Source: Nymphaea colorata (Eukaryota > Streptophyta > Magnoliopsida > Nymphaeales > Nymphaeaceae). Taken from it: a stretch of 64,000 nt of DNA. Positions 53,692 through 64,000 of the stretch are shown piece after piece. The position numbers and the translations under genes were made by a program. The notes under the pieces are model-generated. The model searched no databases. It saw only the letters and a program-made list of their open reading frames with translations, and was not told the DNA's origin. The first letter of the stretch is position 1. Each line of letters starts with the position of its first letter. The stretch covers positions 18,950,854-19,014,853 of the forward strand of contig NC_045147.1 in assembly GCF_008831285.2 (NCBI RefSeq). Reading direction: 5' to 3'.

Positions 53692-56211
53692 TCAAGAAGA
53701 AGTGGTGGTGTCGGTGGTAGTTGAGGTGGTGGCTGCAACGTATTTATCGTTCAAGTCCGTGATGATCTTCTTCGCATCCTCAACAAAGGTGGAGATGACA
53801 TCTGCGGCCGAGAGAATCTCCGTGATCAGACCAACACCTTGGCCTGCATAGTACACCATGTTCTCCAGCTCTCCCGCTGTGGTTGGGTTCGGCGTGTTCC
53901 CGTTGAATCGCCGAAGAACAGCTTCCTGTGAATTTCAAGTTGAAAGCATGCGTTTAAGCGACCACTGAGATGGGAGGCAAAACGGAAACTATGTGGGTGG
54001 ATGTACAAACCCCGCCGTTGATTATGGAGTAGCCGATGATGGGTTGGGAGTCGTCGTTCTCGACGGTCTCAGGAGCGTTCCTCCACTGGTTGTGGAAGGG
54101 GGTGTTGAGGCAGCGAACGTAGGCTCTCCATGTCGCTCGGCTGTAGAGGTCCGTGCGATCGGTGTCTGCCTCTGTGTATTGCAGCAGCTGATGCTTGTAG
54201 AAGTCATGAGCGTATGCCTCCTTCGTTGCAACAAACCTGTTTGGTTCAAGAACAGATCACTTCCATCCTTCACTCTTAATTCTTACATTTTCTAAAGCAA
54301 AATCTTCAAAAGGAGATGTGGTGTTGGAGATCACCTTGTGCCCATACAGATACCCTTGGCACCAAGTGCTAGGGCAGCAACGTATCCGCGGGCATCGGCG
54401 ATGGAACCTGCAGCCACCACTGTAACGTCCCTGTCGCCGACGAGATCCACAACTCTCGGCAGCAAAGCTATCAAGCCCACCTGCACATCATTTAAAAAGA
54501 ATTCTGCACGAGTAACCAATTGAGCGCGGTTAAAGGAACCAATTAATGCTGTAACACTTTGCAAATCACACTATACAATTTGAAGAATCTGCAACTGGTC
54601 AGGGAACCAAACAGCGATTTATCCATCTCTACAACTTAATTCTATACTTTCCAATTTTTTGAAATGAAGAAACCCTTCAGAGCTGTGTGGAGGGAAAGAA
54701 TAAGAATGCTGTCACGCTGTGAAAATAAGTATCCTGATACTAATGGAAAGGATCTTACTGTTCCAATGATGTGCCCTCCGGCTTCAACGCCCTGAGCTAT
54801 AATGCAGTCGACACCTGCAGCAATAGCCTTCTCTGCATCCTTTATCGATCCAACCTGCAGTAAGTTGGGAGCAGATCGAGTCGTCATGGTCTTCTTCCAA
54901 GAATTGGAGGTGGACTAAGAACAGATCGCCATGACCAGAGAGGGATAGAGAGAGAGAGAGAGAGAGAGAGAGGTTCAACGGTTCCTTTCCTGGTGCAAAA
55001 CTTTCACTCCCGCTTTGTGGGCCTCGTCCACCATCTCCTTTGGGAAGTCACCCCAGTAGACTTGCAGGCACGCAAGCTTCTCATCGAAGATTGCCTGAAT
55101 GCTCTTCGTGTTATCGAACTCCAAGAGAATACCAGCTCCAAAGGGCTTGGTCGTCAGCTTCTTGGTCGCCGTGATCAAGTTCACGGTCAAGTCGTAGCTA
55201 TTCTGCAAGACATGACATCGGTTTTCACAGAGTTAGAAAGTTATTCCTCCTCCCATGGAAGCAAGAAAATTGATCTGCATACTGAAACTGATCAACAGTT
55301 AATGTCAGGAACCATGAGAGGAAGAATGCCAGCCTAACGCGAACAATAAATATTAGAACTTTTGTCCACGCAGGGTCCATGCATACAGCTTTGCATTTAA
55401 TAGCGCTCATAGCTGGCGACGAAATAACAAAAGTGATCAATGTGTTCATATACCAATGACCATATTGGCACATTATTGAGAGCTTATGCACATACGATTT
55501 GGGTTTGATTCTTCCCTTTCGTGTAATTGGGAAATCATTACAGTTCGGCTTTGTTATATTACAGAAACTATTGTAATTAAAGGCATAAAACTTTCAACTT
55601 AAAAGTGTTTCTAATAGTTTGATGGTAAAACTGCAGATCCCTTGTTGTGGCCTATGCTAAAAGAAAGGCCAGCCCGTCAAAAATGCATCAAATGGGGACA
55701 GGGATGAGTTTGCACAGAGCAAGAATAGAATTGAAGCATGATTCCATGAAGAACTTGGCAAACATGACCAAGGCGTATGAAAAAATTCCGTATGCGACAA
55801 CAAAAAATTGCAATCAAACTATGACAAAAACATGGCTGATGAAAAAAAAGGAAACAATCAAGACGTGGAATAATTCTTATAAGATGAAGCTTTTGAAGAG
55901 AAAGTGGATGAACAGTATCCCAATTGAGCTTGTAAAGCCGCGGGTATCTGCACCACTCAGTGCAGGTTCCTCTAAAACCATGGAGATCGTGATGGTGAGC
56001 TCCAATTTTAGGAAAGATGCAGATCTTAAGTTCCACAGTAACATCATAGAAACCATGTGGAAGTAGTTCCTACCACTGGACTGGCCAAGAGGCCAATTCC
56101 TCCAGCATTGGCTACGGCAGCAACAAGGGCGCTTCCAGCGACATCGGCACCCATGGGAGCCACCATGATGCCATTGTCGAACCCAAGGATCGATCCGAAG
56201 GTGACGGCCAT
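53692..56211 (-). CDS. Nitronate monooxygenase-like (2-nitropropane dioxygenase family)
   Basis: This is an FMN-dependent TIM-barrel oxidase that breaks down nitronates. Exons on the - strand are 56211-56074, 55202-54990, 54854-54759, 54480-54335, 54236-54011 and 53925-53692, giving 350 aa. Family blocks are ILGFDNGIMVAPMGADVAG, AAVANAGGIGLLASPV, TKPFGAGILLEF, CLQVYWGDFPKEMVDEAHKAG, the phosphate/flavin-site QGVEAGGHIIGT (His145), LLPRVVDLVGDRDV, AAGSIADARGYVAALALGAK, GICMGTRFVATKEAYAH and NMVYYAGQGVGLI. The C-terminus is a Thr/Ser-rich tail. All introns are GT-AG except intron 2 (54989-54855). It follows VLHQ and starts GA, not GT. Read-through would hit a stop within five codons. Cryptic use of GTGAAA 18 bases upstream would keep the frame but lose six residues. 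The rest of the reading frame is intact. A decayed paralogue lies 5.8 kb upstream. Confidence 0.88.
54948..54972 (+). repeat. (GA)n microsatellite in nitronate monooxygenase intron 2
   Basis: A GA run (CT on the sense strand) of about twelve units fills part of the 135-bp intron that has the unusual donor. The paralogue's corresponding intron also has a shorter GA/CT run near 63841-63850, a mark of shared origin. Confidence 0.85.
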
Positions 56212-56316
56212 CTTCGAAATTGAATTGAGAATTGGTTCCTCCTGAAACTTAGTTGCACTGCTAGATCTGGGGGAGAGCTTGGAGCTGATGGTTTCTGCAT
56301 GGAGGCCTCGGATTCC

Positions 56317-56326
56317 CTATTTATAG
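56317..56326 (-). promoter_or_regulatory. TATA box of the nitronate monooxygenase gene
   Basis: CTATAAATAG on the - strand, inside a near-palindrome (56315-56328), lies about 105 bp upstream of the ATG at 56211. It predicts a transcription start near 56288. Confidence 0.7.
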
Positions 56327-57000
56327 GGAAAATGTCGGCGCCTCCCGGGTGTGGCCTATCAACTAAAACGTGCACCTAACGAGTCCATTCTCCATATTAC
56401 TACAGCCTCCGCGCGCCCCTAAAGTAAGGGAAGAGTCCCGCATTGTACGGGCCAAGCCAGTTATCTTGAATCGAGTTGTAAAGTAAAGTGTTTTATAATC
56501 TTTTTTGTAAAGATGTATATATTTTAATATTTTTATAATTCCCTTTTCATCTTTTTAAAGTTTTTTATTTTTTTTACTTTTACCATAGATATTTGGATCA
56601 TTACTTAACTAGAATTTTTCATCTTCCAAAATGATCAATGAATGCAATATGGAATACAGTTAGATACTTATTATTAAGGCTCAACCATATTGAAGAATTG
56701 ATTCGATATATAATTACCTTGGATTACTTTCATTAATCAATGAAAGTTAGGACATGTCCAACTGAATTCAGCTGTTCTCTTATTTAATTAAATCTCTACA
56801 ACCTAATTTTAAGCGTCATAACGTACCATGGACTGAAGTTTTATATAGAAAAATCAGATCAAGATTGATGATTTCCAGATTCAGCAATTGAGCAGCTGAA
56901 TTTGTTGTGAACTAGTAGAGGGTATGATTGTAATCTATCTTTAAAAATAGTAAAAGCTTTAATCTTAATCTATCCGCAAAAAATAAATTACAAATGTATA

Positions 57001-57196
57001 TAAACAATTAAAAGTATGACATTGTAAACATATGTAACAAATAATAAGAAAACTAGCACATGGCTTGTTTGGAATATATTAGCCACTGAATTAAAGAAAC
57101 AAATATATAAACAATTCAAAGTATGACATTGTAAACATATGTAACAAATAATAAGAAAACTAGCACATGGCTTGTTTGGAATATATTAGCCACTGA
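57001..57196 (+). repeat. Recent tandem duplication, period 107 bp
   Basis: 57001-57089 and 57108-57196 agree at all but one of 89 bases (a at 57010, c at 57117). An 18-base linker between them is only partly repeated. The near-identity in unconstrained AT-rich DNA points to a recent event. Confidence 0.92.
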
Positions 57197-59035
57197 ACAA
57201 ATAAAGCTATTTATTCTGTAAGAGGGCATCATCAATATTAATTTGCGTTAATCCTATTCACAGTGTTTATTTTGAAGATCTACCTATTTTTTTTTAAAAA
57301 AAAGTCATTACGTGTGGATATTACCCAATGTTAATCATACTCATACAGTCCAACTTATTGGATCCGATTTAAAAAAATAAAAAAAAAAAGGTCCAACTTA
57401 AAAAGGGTAATCTTTACGTGTGGATATTACTGTCCTTAGCAGGTTCGATCTGGATACGATTGGGACCCAATTTTTTAAGCTGATCTGAACCTAGCAGCAT
57501 CCAGAAAAAAACAAAAAAGGCCAACCTATAACCGCAAAAGGACACTCAACCTTTATTTTTATAATGTCTTGCTTTAATGAACAAAGTCCAAAAACCGGAT
57601 CCGATGCTGCAGTGATAAAATAATACCCAATGCAACTTTTTCCATTCTTACCAAACGGAAGCAATAATCCTGGATTTGGGCTGTAATTTTTTTTTTTTTG
57701 GGATAATTTCATTTGGATTTAGCACCGAATTTGCTAACATAAAGTTTTAAGTTTTCAAAAGGTACCAACATGAGAAAAATTTCTTGCAAATATCAATATA
57801 AAACATAATGTTGTTTTTTCTTTTCTGGGCGAGTGGGTCATAATTGTCTCCCTCATCCAAAAGGAGAAGACTATATATATATATATATATAATTCCTACA
57901 AATTTTTTACCGCATATATGAGGCAAAAGAATGAAGCTGAAGAGTAATTAATCTGTGGCATCGAATGGACCTACAACATAAAGATAGGGGAATGGAGAAG
58001 ATAAAAAGAATGGAGATCGTCTGTCCCACGAGTCCCATGCTTATTGTCGTCACCCTTTCAATCATGCTGTCATTTATAGGAAGATTGGATCACACACAGA
58101 TCACGCTTCCTATGAACTTTTCATTGGCCACCCGATGAACTTCTGAAAATGGAGACACGTCTCCTCCTGCTCTTCCTGTTGATCTTTTGCCGACCCAATA
58201 AATGTTTGTCGCCAACATAATCCCATTCATGAAAAGAGAATAATGTCATGGCCGAGCATCAATGGACACGGTCGATTTATTCAGGAAATATACGCATACT
58301 GAAGCTTACAATTATATCCAAACATGATCTTACAAAACCTAACGCTCGATCTGCGAAGAATGAGAACATTTTTCCAAAGCTTGAGCGTACGAAGCTTAAT
58401 CTCGTTCTTGAATCTTTGAGAAAACGTCGGCCATTTGGATGCATGAAGCAACGAAATTGTCTATTCAGTGTCGATTATCATAAAACTTCAAATATAATCA
58501 GCTGGATTTTCCGGTATTGAACATGAGGGAGAAGGATGAATTGTCACGATTGACGTTTTAACAACTAATCAAGGAGAGGAGTAGCGGTGTTGCTTTCTTT
58601 GCCGACAAGATGAGCATTGGTGGATCGATCCCACGAGATTCACGCAGGGAAAAGATCATTGCTTGCTCCCACGAGAAGCACCCCCGTCTCCACCCGCCCG
58701 CCCATCTATGCCTTAATTTTATGACGTGAGAAGAGGACGGCCAACATAGCTGGAGCAGCGAAGAAAAAAACATGGTCGGCGTCTGTTAGATCTTTCGAAA
58801 TGGATTGGACACTATCTGCAAAAAAGTACAAGATGCAAGGGAGCCACGTTTTTTCTGAATGGCCTTGTTTTCAAGTCGATTTTTTTTTTCCAGAAATTGG
58901 AATAAATAAATAAGAAGTGAAATCCTTTGGATCTCCATCTCCATCCAATTATTGTTGTTCCATCTAATGAATCAGACAGGCATGAATAAATATACTATTC
59001 AATGCAATGCATCATGTTGTGAGAGGCTGGCTGAG

Positions 59036-59080
<45 letters not shown>
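59036..59080 (+). repeat. (TA)n microsatellite
   Basis: An uninterrupted TA run of about 22 units in intergenic DNA. Confidence 0.95.
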
Positions 59081-59082
<2 letters not shown>

Positions 59083-61305
59083 TGCTTCACATGAATAAAA
59101 TTGTTCTTTTTTAAGCGGGAGTTGGTTACATGTGCTGGACATTTTTTGTGTGTCAATATGCTTAATGACTCCTATTAATTAAAAAAAAAAAGAACTTTTT
59201 ATATAAAAAAAGTGAAAAAAAAAAGTAAAAAGGAGTTTTTTTTTTAAAAAATAAGCGGAAGCTAAGTTTGCGACTTGGAGATATATTCACGGGTTGAGCT
59301 ATTTGAGCTACACTCAGTCTGATTGAATCCAGTTTGAGTTGAAAGCTGAACTGGACTTAATGTATTTTTACAAATCAAGATTGAGTTGAGCAGGGAGCAT
59401 GGTTTGTTTAGGGTTGAGGAGTAATACAGAATGACATTGTTGGTGCACTAGATATTTTTTCTTTTAACTTCAAATCCTCTTTATCTACCCTTTCATTTTT
59501 TGGGTGAGTGGGGTTTTCCATCGCCCGAAAGAAGGTCGAAGCTCTTACCTAACTCCTCATCCTTTCAAGATATAGCGCATCAAGGTCTCGAACCCCTTTT
59601 GTATCATAGAAAGTTGTGTCATACAAATTCAAAATAGAAATTGACTACTTACAAAATTTTTGGAATTCTTAGCTTTTAATCGAACTGAGTGGAGCAGAGA
59701 TTGAGTCCGTACTCTCAAGACCTTTAGACAAAAAAATGTAGTTCAATATAAAACTTTCTGAATTCTGATCCATCCTTTCTTTCTTTTAAAACATAACATA
59801 GTTGGTCAGACGATCAGCAAAGTCTAATGATTAGTCCGTAGGTTTTATTTTTTGAGACCACAAATGATGGATGCTCGTCATTTTAATTCATGAGTGTACC
59901 ATTCCCCACCTGCTTTCCAAAACTAATGGGAATTCTTTCTCCTCATGCACCGATCAAATGTATCCCTTCCTATGAAACATTTTTTTGTTCCACAATATTA
60001 GGGATTATAAAAAATTTCACCTAGTTTTGATATTTTTCTTTTAGTTTGTATTATGATCCTTTTGAGTCAATTTTGCAATTTTCATTGCGGTCGTGATGGC
60101 TTTTGTCAACAACTCCGCGGATCAAACAAAAGGAATGATCAGTAAAGATTTAATTTCTTAAGGTTTTTTTTTCCAAGACATTGTTCCTTAGAAGGATTCC
60201 AGAGAAACTGCCTGCATCAAATCATAATGGGATCGTTGATGGACATTAAAAGGATAAAAGCGATTTGAAACTTATACTCTTTTAAGTAAAATAAAAAAAA
60301 ATACAAAGAGAAAAAAAAGGCAAAAAAGTTGAATATGGAAAAAATTAGTGAAGTTCAAGATGACATGACACGGGTCATGTTGGATTGGAATGGCTGCTTC
60401 AGGCCAAAAATTGGCCGTATCCGGCAACATGAATTGGCTAGAATTCGTTCTTTTAATTTCAAAGGTTTCATGATCATCAGCTTTTTTGGCTCATAGTTAA
60501 TAACTCATTTGGCATCTTCAGAGGAGGCAGGTAATTGTTGACGAAGCTGCAACTATGGCTACAACTTACACGTCGTAGTCATCCAAATTAAATTAATGTG
60601 CAGGTGAATACTTGGGCTTTTTCTTTTTTTCTTTTTTATCCCGGTTCGTGGAAATCTCCTCCTTTTGACATTTCATAAATGTTGGTTGATCATATAGTTC
60701 ATTATGGTTATAATATTTGCAGGATATTAATTTTTATTTGATTTTTTTGAACTTCAAATTTGAAGTTATGTTCGGATCTACCCGATAAAAAGCCTCTCCT
60801 CGATAGTGTTTTTTTGTGTGCCCTTAGGTGCCATATTGGATTCAAATTTCAGAACATTAATCTATCTATTTTAATGGGCTAGCAAGTAACCCCGTTTCGG
60901 ATTTTGGATCTTTCGAGCCAATCGCTCTTTTATAAACAATGTGGAGTAGAACCAATAAAGACTACTTGTCCATTTCATCTATAGAGCTGAATACCTCATT
61001 CAATATATATATATATATTTTTACTTTTTTTTTGGTGTCCAATCTGTAAGGAAAGGCAAAACCGTAATAATGCAGTAGATATATAAATGTCTCTTCTTTC
61101 CGCATTAGTGTTACAGCCTTTTTTTTTTTTTGAAATTTTCAAGAATTCGTTGAAAACAAGTTTTAAAACAAAGAGAAGAAAATACTTGTGATGGCTGATA
61201 TGAGCCAATACGCTATACCATTTAGGGATCTGATACATTATTGGAATCCAATTTTACAATATTGATGTTTATATATAATTTAAATAGAAAAAAGAACTGA
61301 TAACC

Positions 61306-61345
<40 letters not shown>
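61306..61345 (+). repeat. Compound (CA)n-(TA)n microsatellite
   Basis: A CA run passes into a TA run. A similar, shorter CA-TA tract lies at 61551-61588. Confidence 0.9.
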
Positions 61346-62309
61346 GAAGAATATTTTATAATCTTCTATAAGAGTAAGTATTTATGTCGAAGGGAGATAT
61401 TTATCTCTGGTGCTTCATAATGCATGAAAAGCTAGATATCTTTTAAACCTAAATTTCAAAATAAAAATGTCCAGCTAACAATCAAATATTAAGAAACATT
61501 TTGTCTCTAAAAGTGACCAAAGAATATTGTTTTTGGCATCTCTCTTTCTCTCTCCACACACACATATATATATATTTATATATATATGCTCAATTTGATT
61601 CTCAACGACTCTGCTCCACTAAACTACGAATGGTACGACACTATTATCGAGTTGAATGGAACGACCATAACTGTGCCAAGTCTCCAGGGCTTTAGGGGCA
61701 GGGGAAGAAGGGGGACTTCAGGGGTTTTCTCCCGCTCACTTGGAATCATAGTTAAATAGATTACCAAATAGGCAAGCTTTATTAAGCAAAAATCAAACCT
61801 AACTACCTGTCACAAAGTTACTTTTCCTTCATTTTTCTACAAAAAGATGGTGAGCCCTGAACATCAACCTTTATGAGAACATCTTGAGAAAGCAAAGTTG
61901 CTTGATCTAAGGGTCCTCAACAACTTGACACCCTTCATCATGCTATTAACGGTGGTGGCAACGTGGTAAGAACCGATTACCTACCTGTAACTGTGTCCTC
62001 CTCCGTGTACTGAAGAAGAAGAAACAGGACCTGGTACCCATGGCAATGCCCTTTGCACCGAAGCGCAAGAAGCATCGAGGGTCGGTGATGGCACCCCGCA
62101 GCGACCATAGCTATGCCTGCCGATATTGTCTACCACTCTTGGCAGCAAGGCTCGGACGCCATGGCTCAGTTCAAGTCTCACACTATATTTTAATTGAAGT
62201 TGGTGAGTACACACCTCAAATTGGTGTATAGGAGGGGATGAGTTTTGTACCCCATAAGGGTATGTCGAGTGTGGATCATATTAGTAGCCATTTTCAAACA
62301 TTACATATG

Positions 62310-62600
62310 TATAGATATGAAATAACAAATGAGTATCGAATAATGTTTATGAGATAATAAATGATTTATGAGATAATGAGATAACAGACGAATAGTTGTA
62401 TGAGGTAATACAAAACATGAGATAATGTTTATGAGATAACAAAAGATTTATTTATGAGATAATAGATAAATGTATGAGATAATTCGAAACATAAGTATGA
62501 GATAATAAAATATTTATAAGATAATAGATAAATGTATGAGATAAGGTTAAAAGTAAGTATGTGATAATACAATATTTATGAAATAATGAAAACGCTATGA
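62310..62600 (+). repeat. Degenerate minisatellite with TATGAGATAAT core
   Basis: About ten irregularly spaced copies of tatgagataat or close variants (ttatgagataat, tatgagataaca, tataagataat) lie 15-40 bases apart in the decayed paralogue's third intron. Some form higher-order units with agataaatg. Confidence 0.7.
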
Positions 62601-63339
62601 GCAAAAAGAAAATGAATTTTTTTTTACTGCTTAAAGGAATATATTGGTCATTAACAATATGCATGCATACATGAATTAACAAAATTTACTTTTATCTAAT
62701 CCCCAATTCTTGTTTTTGTAGTTTTCTTTTTTGTTCTTACAAAATGTTTATTTTTATATTAAATCATGGGCATTTTTTGTCCTTAGTAAAAATAACGTAT
62801 GAAATATCTTACACGGGGACGACATATATATCGAGCTTCGATATAGGAGTTGTTAATGTTCACTTTTTGAAATGATGAAAAAGCTTGTAAAAAAAAATAT
62901 AAAATGTTCACTTGCTTTATAAAAAAGATAAAAAATGCACTCACCCTCATTTGGTGCATTTTTTTTTTTGGTGTGCATACAACTCGATCTGGTTTTTAAT
63001 TGAAGTTTTCATGGATTGACCCCATTGAGTCATTATTTCACACCCTTTACACCCTTGGAGCATAGTTTGCTTGAATCTACTCTAAATGTTCATAAAATAT
63101 TTACATAATGCTTCAACTGCCAAACGTCCCTTAAGAGATAATTACTCAAGAAGCTCCAAGGGCTCAACCTCAGGTCTACATCTATGAACACCATAAAGCT
63201 GGGACGTTAGTGGTGGCTTAAACTAAAGTTGATAAAATTAAGAGACTGACCGTGCCAAAGATGTGCCCTCCAGCTTCAACTTCTTGTGCAATTATGCCAA
63301 TGGCCTTTTCAGCCGCCTCCATCACACCAACCTGGATTA

Positions 63340-63791
63340 GGGATGTCAACGGATCGGATTCGGATCGGATACATCTTCAACTATATCCGTTTTTTCGGAT
63401 ATTCATGTATTCGGATTCGGATTCGAATTTAAATTTGAATAAAGCAAAGTCATATCCGAATCCGAATCCGAAATCCGATTTTACAATCCGAATCTGATCC
63501 GAATCCGATTTTTATATTTATATCTGAATGCGAATCCGAATTTCGAACCGGATTTTGCCATTTTTCAAGTATTAGATAGAAGATATTTGTCTAAAACTGA
63601 ATCCGATCCGAATCCGTATCCGAATCCGATCAGATATTCATGTATATTCGATTCCGAATCCGATCAGATGTCGTTTATTAAATCCGAATCCGATCCGATT
63701 TCTTAATCGGATATTAAATTTTTATCCATATCTGATTTTTTCGGATCGAATCGATCGGATATCCGATTCAAATCGGATATATTGACATCCA
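63340..63791. mobile_element. hAT-type MITE made of CGGATTCGGAT repeats
   Basis: The element starts gggatgtcaac and ends attgacatcca, giving near-perfect 11-bp terminal inverted repeats. It is flanked by 8-bp direct repeats: ctggatta at 63332-63339 and cttgatta at 63792-63799, with one mismatch. This fits hAT target-site duplications. The interior is almost entirely variants of atccgaatccga on one side and cggattcggat on the other, so the single strand could fold on itself. It has no coding capacity. It lies in the intron of the decayed nitronate monooxygenase copy, ending at its 3' splice site. Confidence 0.8.
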
Positions 63792-64000
63792 CTTGATTAA
63801 TCAATAAAGCTGAACATGACTTATTTAATATTGGTGTATGGAGAGAGAGATGGATGATGGTGGCATGGGATGAAGAACAAGGGAGCGAGACCTACCTGGT
63901 GCAAGACTTTAGCGCCATTGTTGTGAGCCTCGTCCACCAATTCCTTGGGGTAGTCAACCCAGAATACCTGCAGGCACGCCGGCTTCTCGTCGAAGATGGC

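Larger units (their letters stand above)
56330..61982. other. Intergenic between the two nitronate monooxygenase copies
   Basis: 5.6 kb of AT-rich DNA with no supported gene. It contains a 107-bp-period tandem duplication (57001-57196) and TA/CA microsatellites at 57871-57891, 59036-59080, 61000-61018, 61306-61345 and 61551-61588. Short repeated gttgagct/gagttgaa words occur near 59290-59390. I find no exon that would supply the C-terminus missing from the decayed copy. Confidence 0.5.
61983..64000 (-). pseudogene. Decayed paralogue of nitronate monooxygenase, cut by window edge
   Basis: Three blocks match the intact gene at 53692-56211. 64000-63896 is the end of exon 2 (CLQVFWVDYPKELVDEAH, VLHQ, then a normal GTAGGT donor). 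63331-63251 is exon 3 (VGVMEAAEKAI, IIAQEVEAGGHIFGT); it keeps GGH but lacks five residues (AAGVD) by an in-frame 15-base loss. About 62160-61983 is exon 4 running straight into part of exon 5: ALLPRVVD is readable, but then the frame shifts and many residues are lost before a QYTEEDTVT match to exon 5. The exon 4 acceptor is not recognisable and the final exon is absent downstream. Exon 2 also has VFWVDYPKE where the family has VYWGxFPKE. A 452-bp MITE sits in the intron between exons 2 and 3. The 5' part lies beyond the window, so an intact start cannot be judged. Confidence 0.85.

Overview
The window is nuclear DNA of a flowering plant. The genes have many short exons joined by GT-AG introns of 0.1 to 2.5 kb. 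The intergenic DNA is AT-rich and holds dinucleotide microsatellites and short tandem duplications. The families are plant ones: class III secretory peroxidase, LURP-one-related, TOM1-like and plastid transketolase. I cannot fix the species from the sequence. Exon models were built by hand from splice motifs, reading phase and remembered family sequences.

Layout, left to right. 1-3958 has no gene I recognise. A coatomer zeta subunit gene (+, 4073-8603, six exons, 177 aa) is followed by a class III peroxidase gene (+, 11040-13417, three exons, 316 aa) with a clear TATA box. A LURP-one-related gene (-, 15225-18114, three exons, 212 aa) lies head to head with a Yippee-like zinc-protein gene (+, 21267-27085, five exons, 120 aa). 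A TOM1-like ESCRT-0-type gene (+, 30961-41179, nine exons, 631 aa) converges on a plastid transketolase gene (-, 43255-46722, seven exons, 753 aa). After about 7 kb of repeat-rich intergenic DNA comes a nitronate monooxygenase-like gene (-, 53692-56211, six exons, 350 aa). A decayed paralogue of it (-, 61983 to beyond the right edge) follows.

The genes are unrelated housekeeping and stress functions: vesicle coat, cell-wall peroxidase, ubiquitin-dependent endosomal sorting, Calvin cycle and pentose phosphate pathway, and flavin oxidation of nitronates. They form no operon or pathway cluster. The only local family relation is the pair of nitronate monooxygenase copies, which is a tandem duplication.

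Most notable points: the intact nitronate monooxygenase copy has GA where its second intron should begin with GT, while the decayed copy keeps GT there. The decayed copy also carries a 452-bp MITE with 8-bp hAT-type target duplications that ends exactly at the 3' splice site. The zeta-COP start codon appears to be cut from the rest of the protein by an intron. The TOM1-like tail has four 19-residue repeats and its 3' UTR an 84-bp tandem duplication. I found no CRISPR array, rRNA or tRNA gene and no recognisable retroelement.
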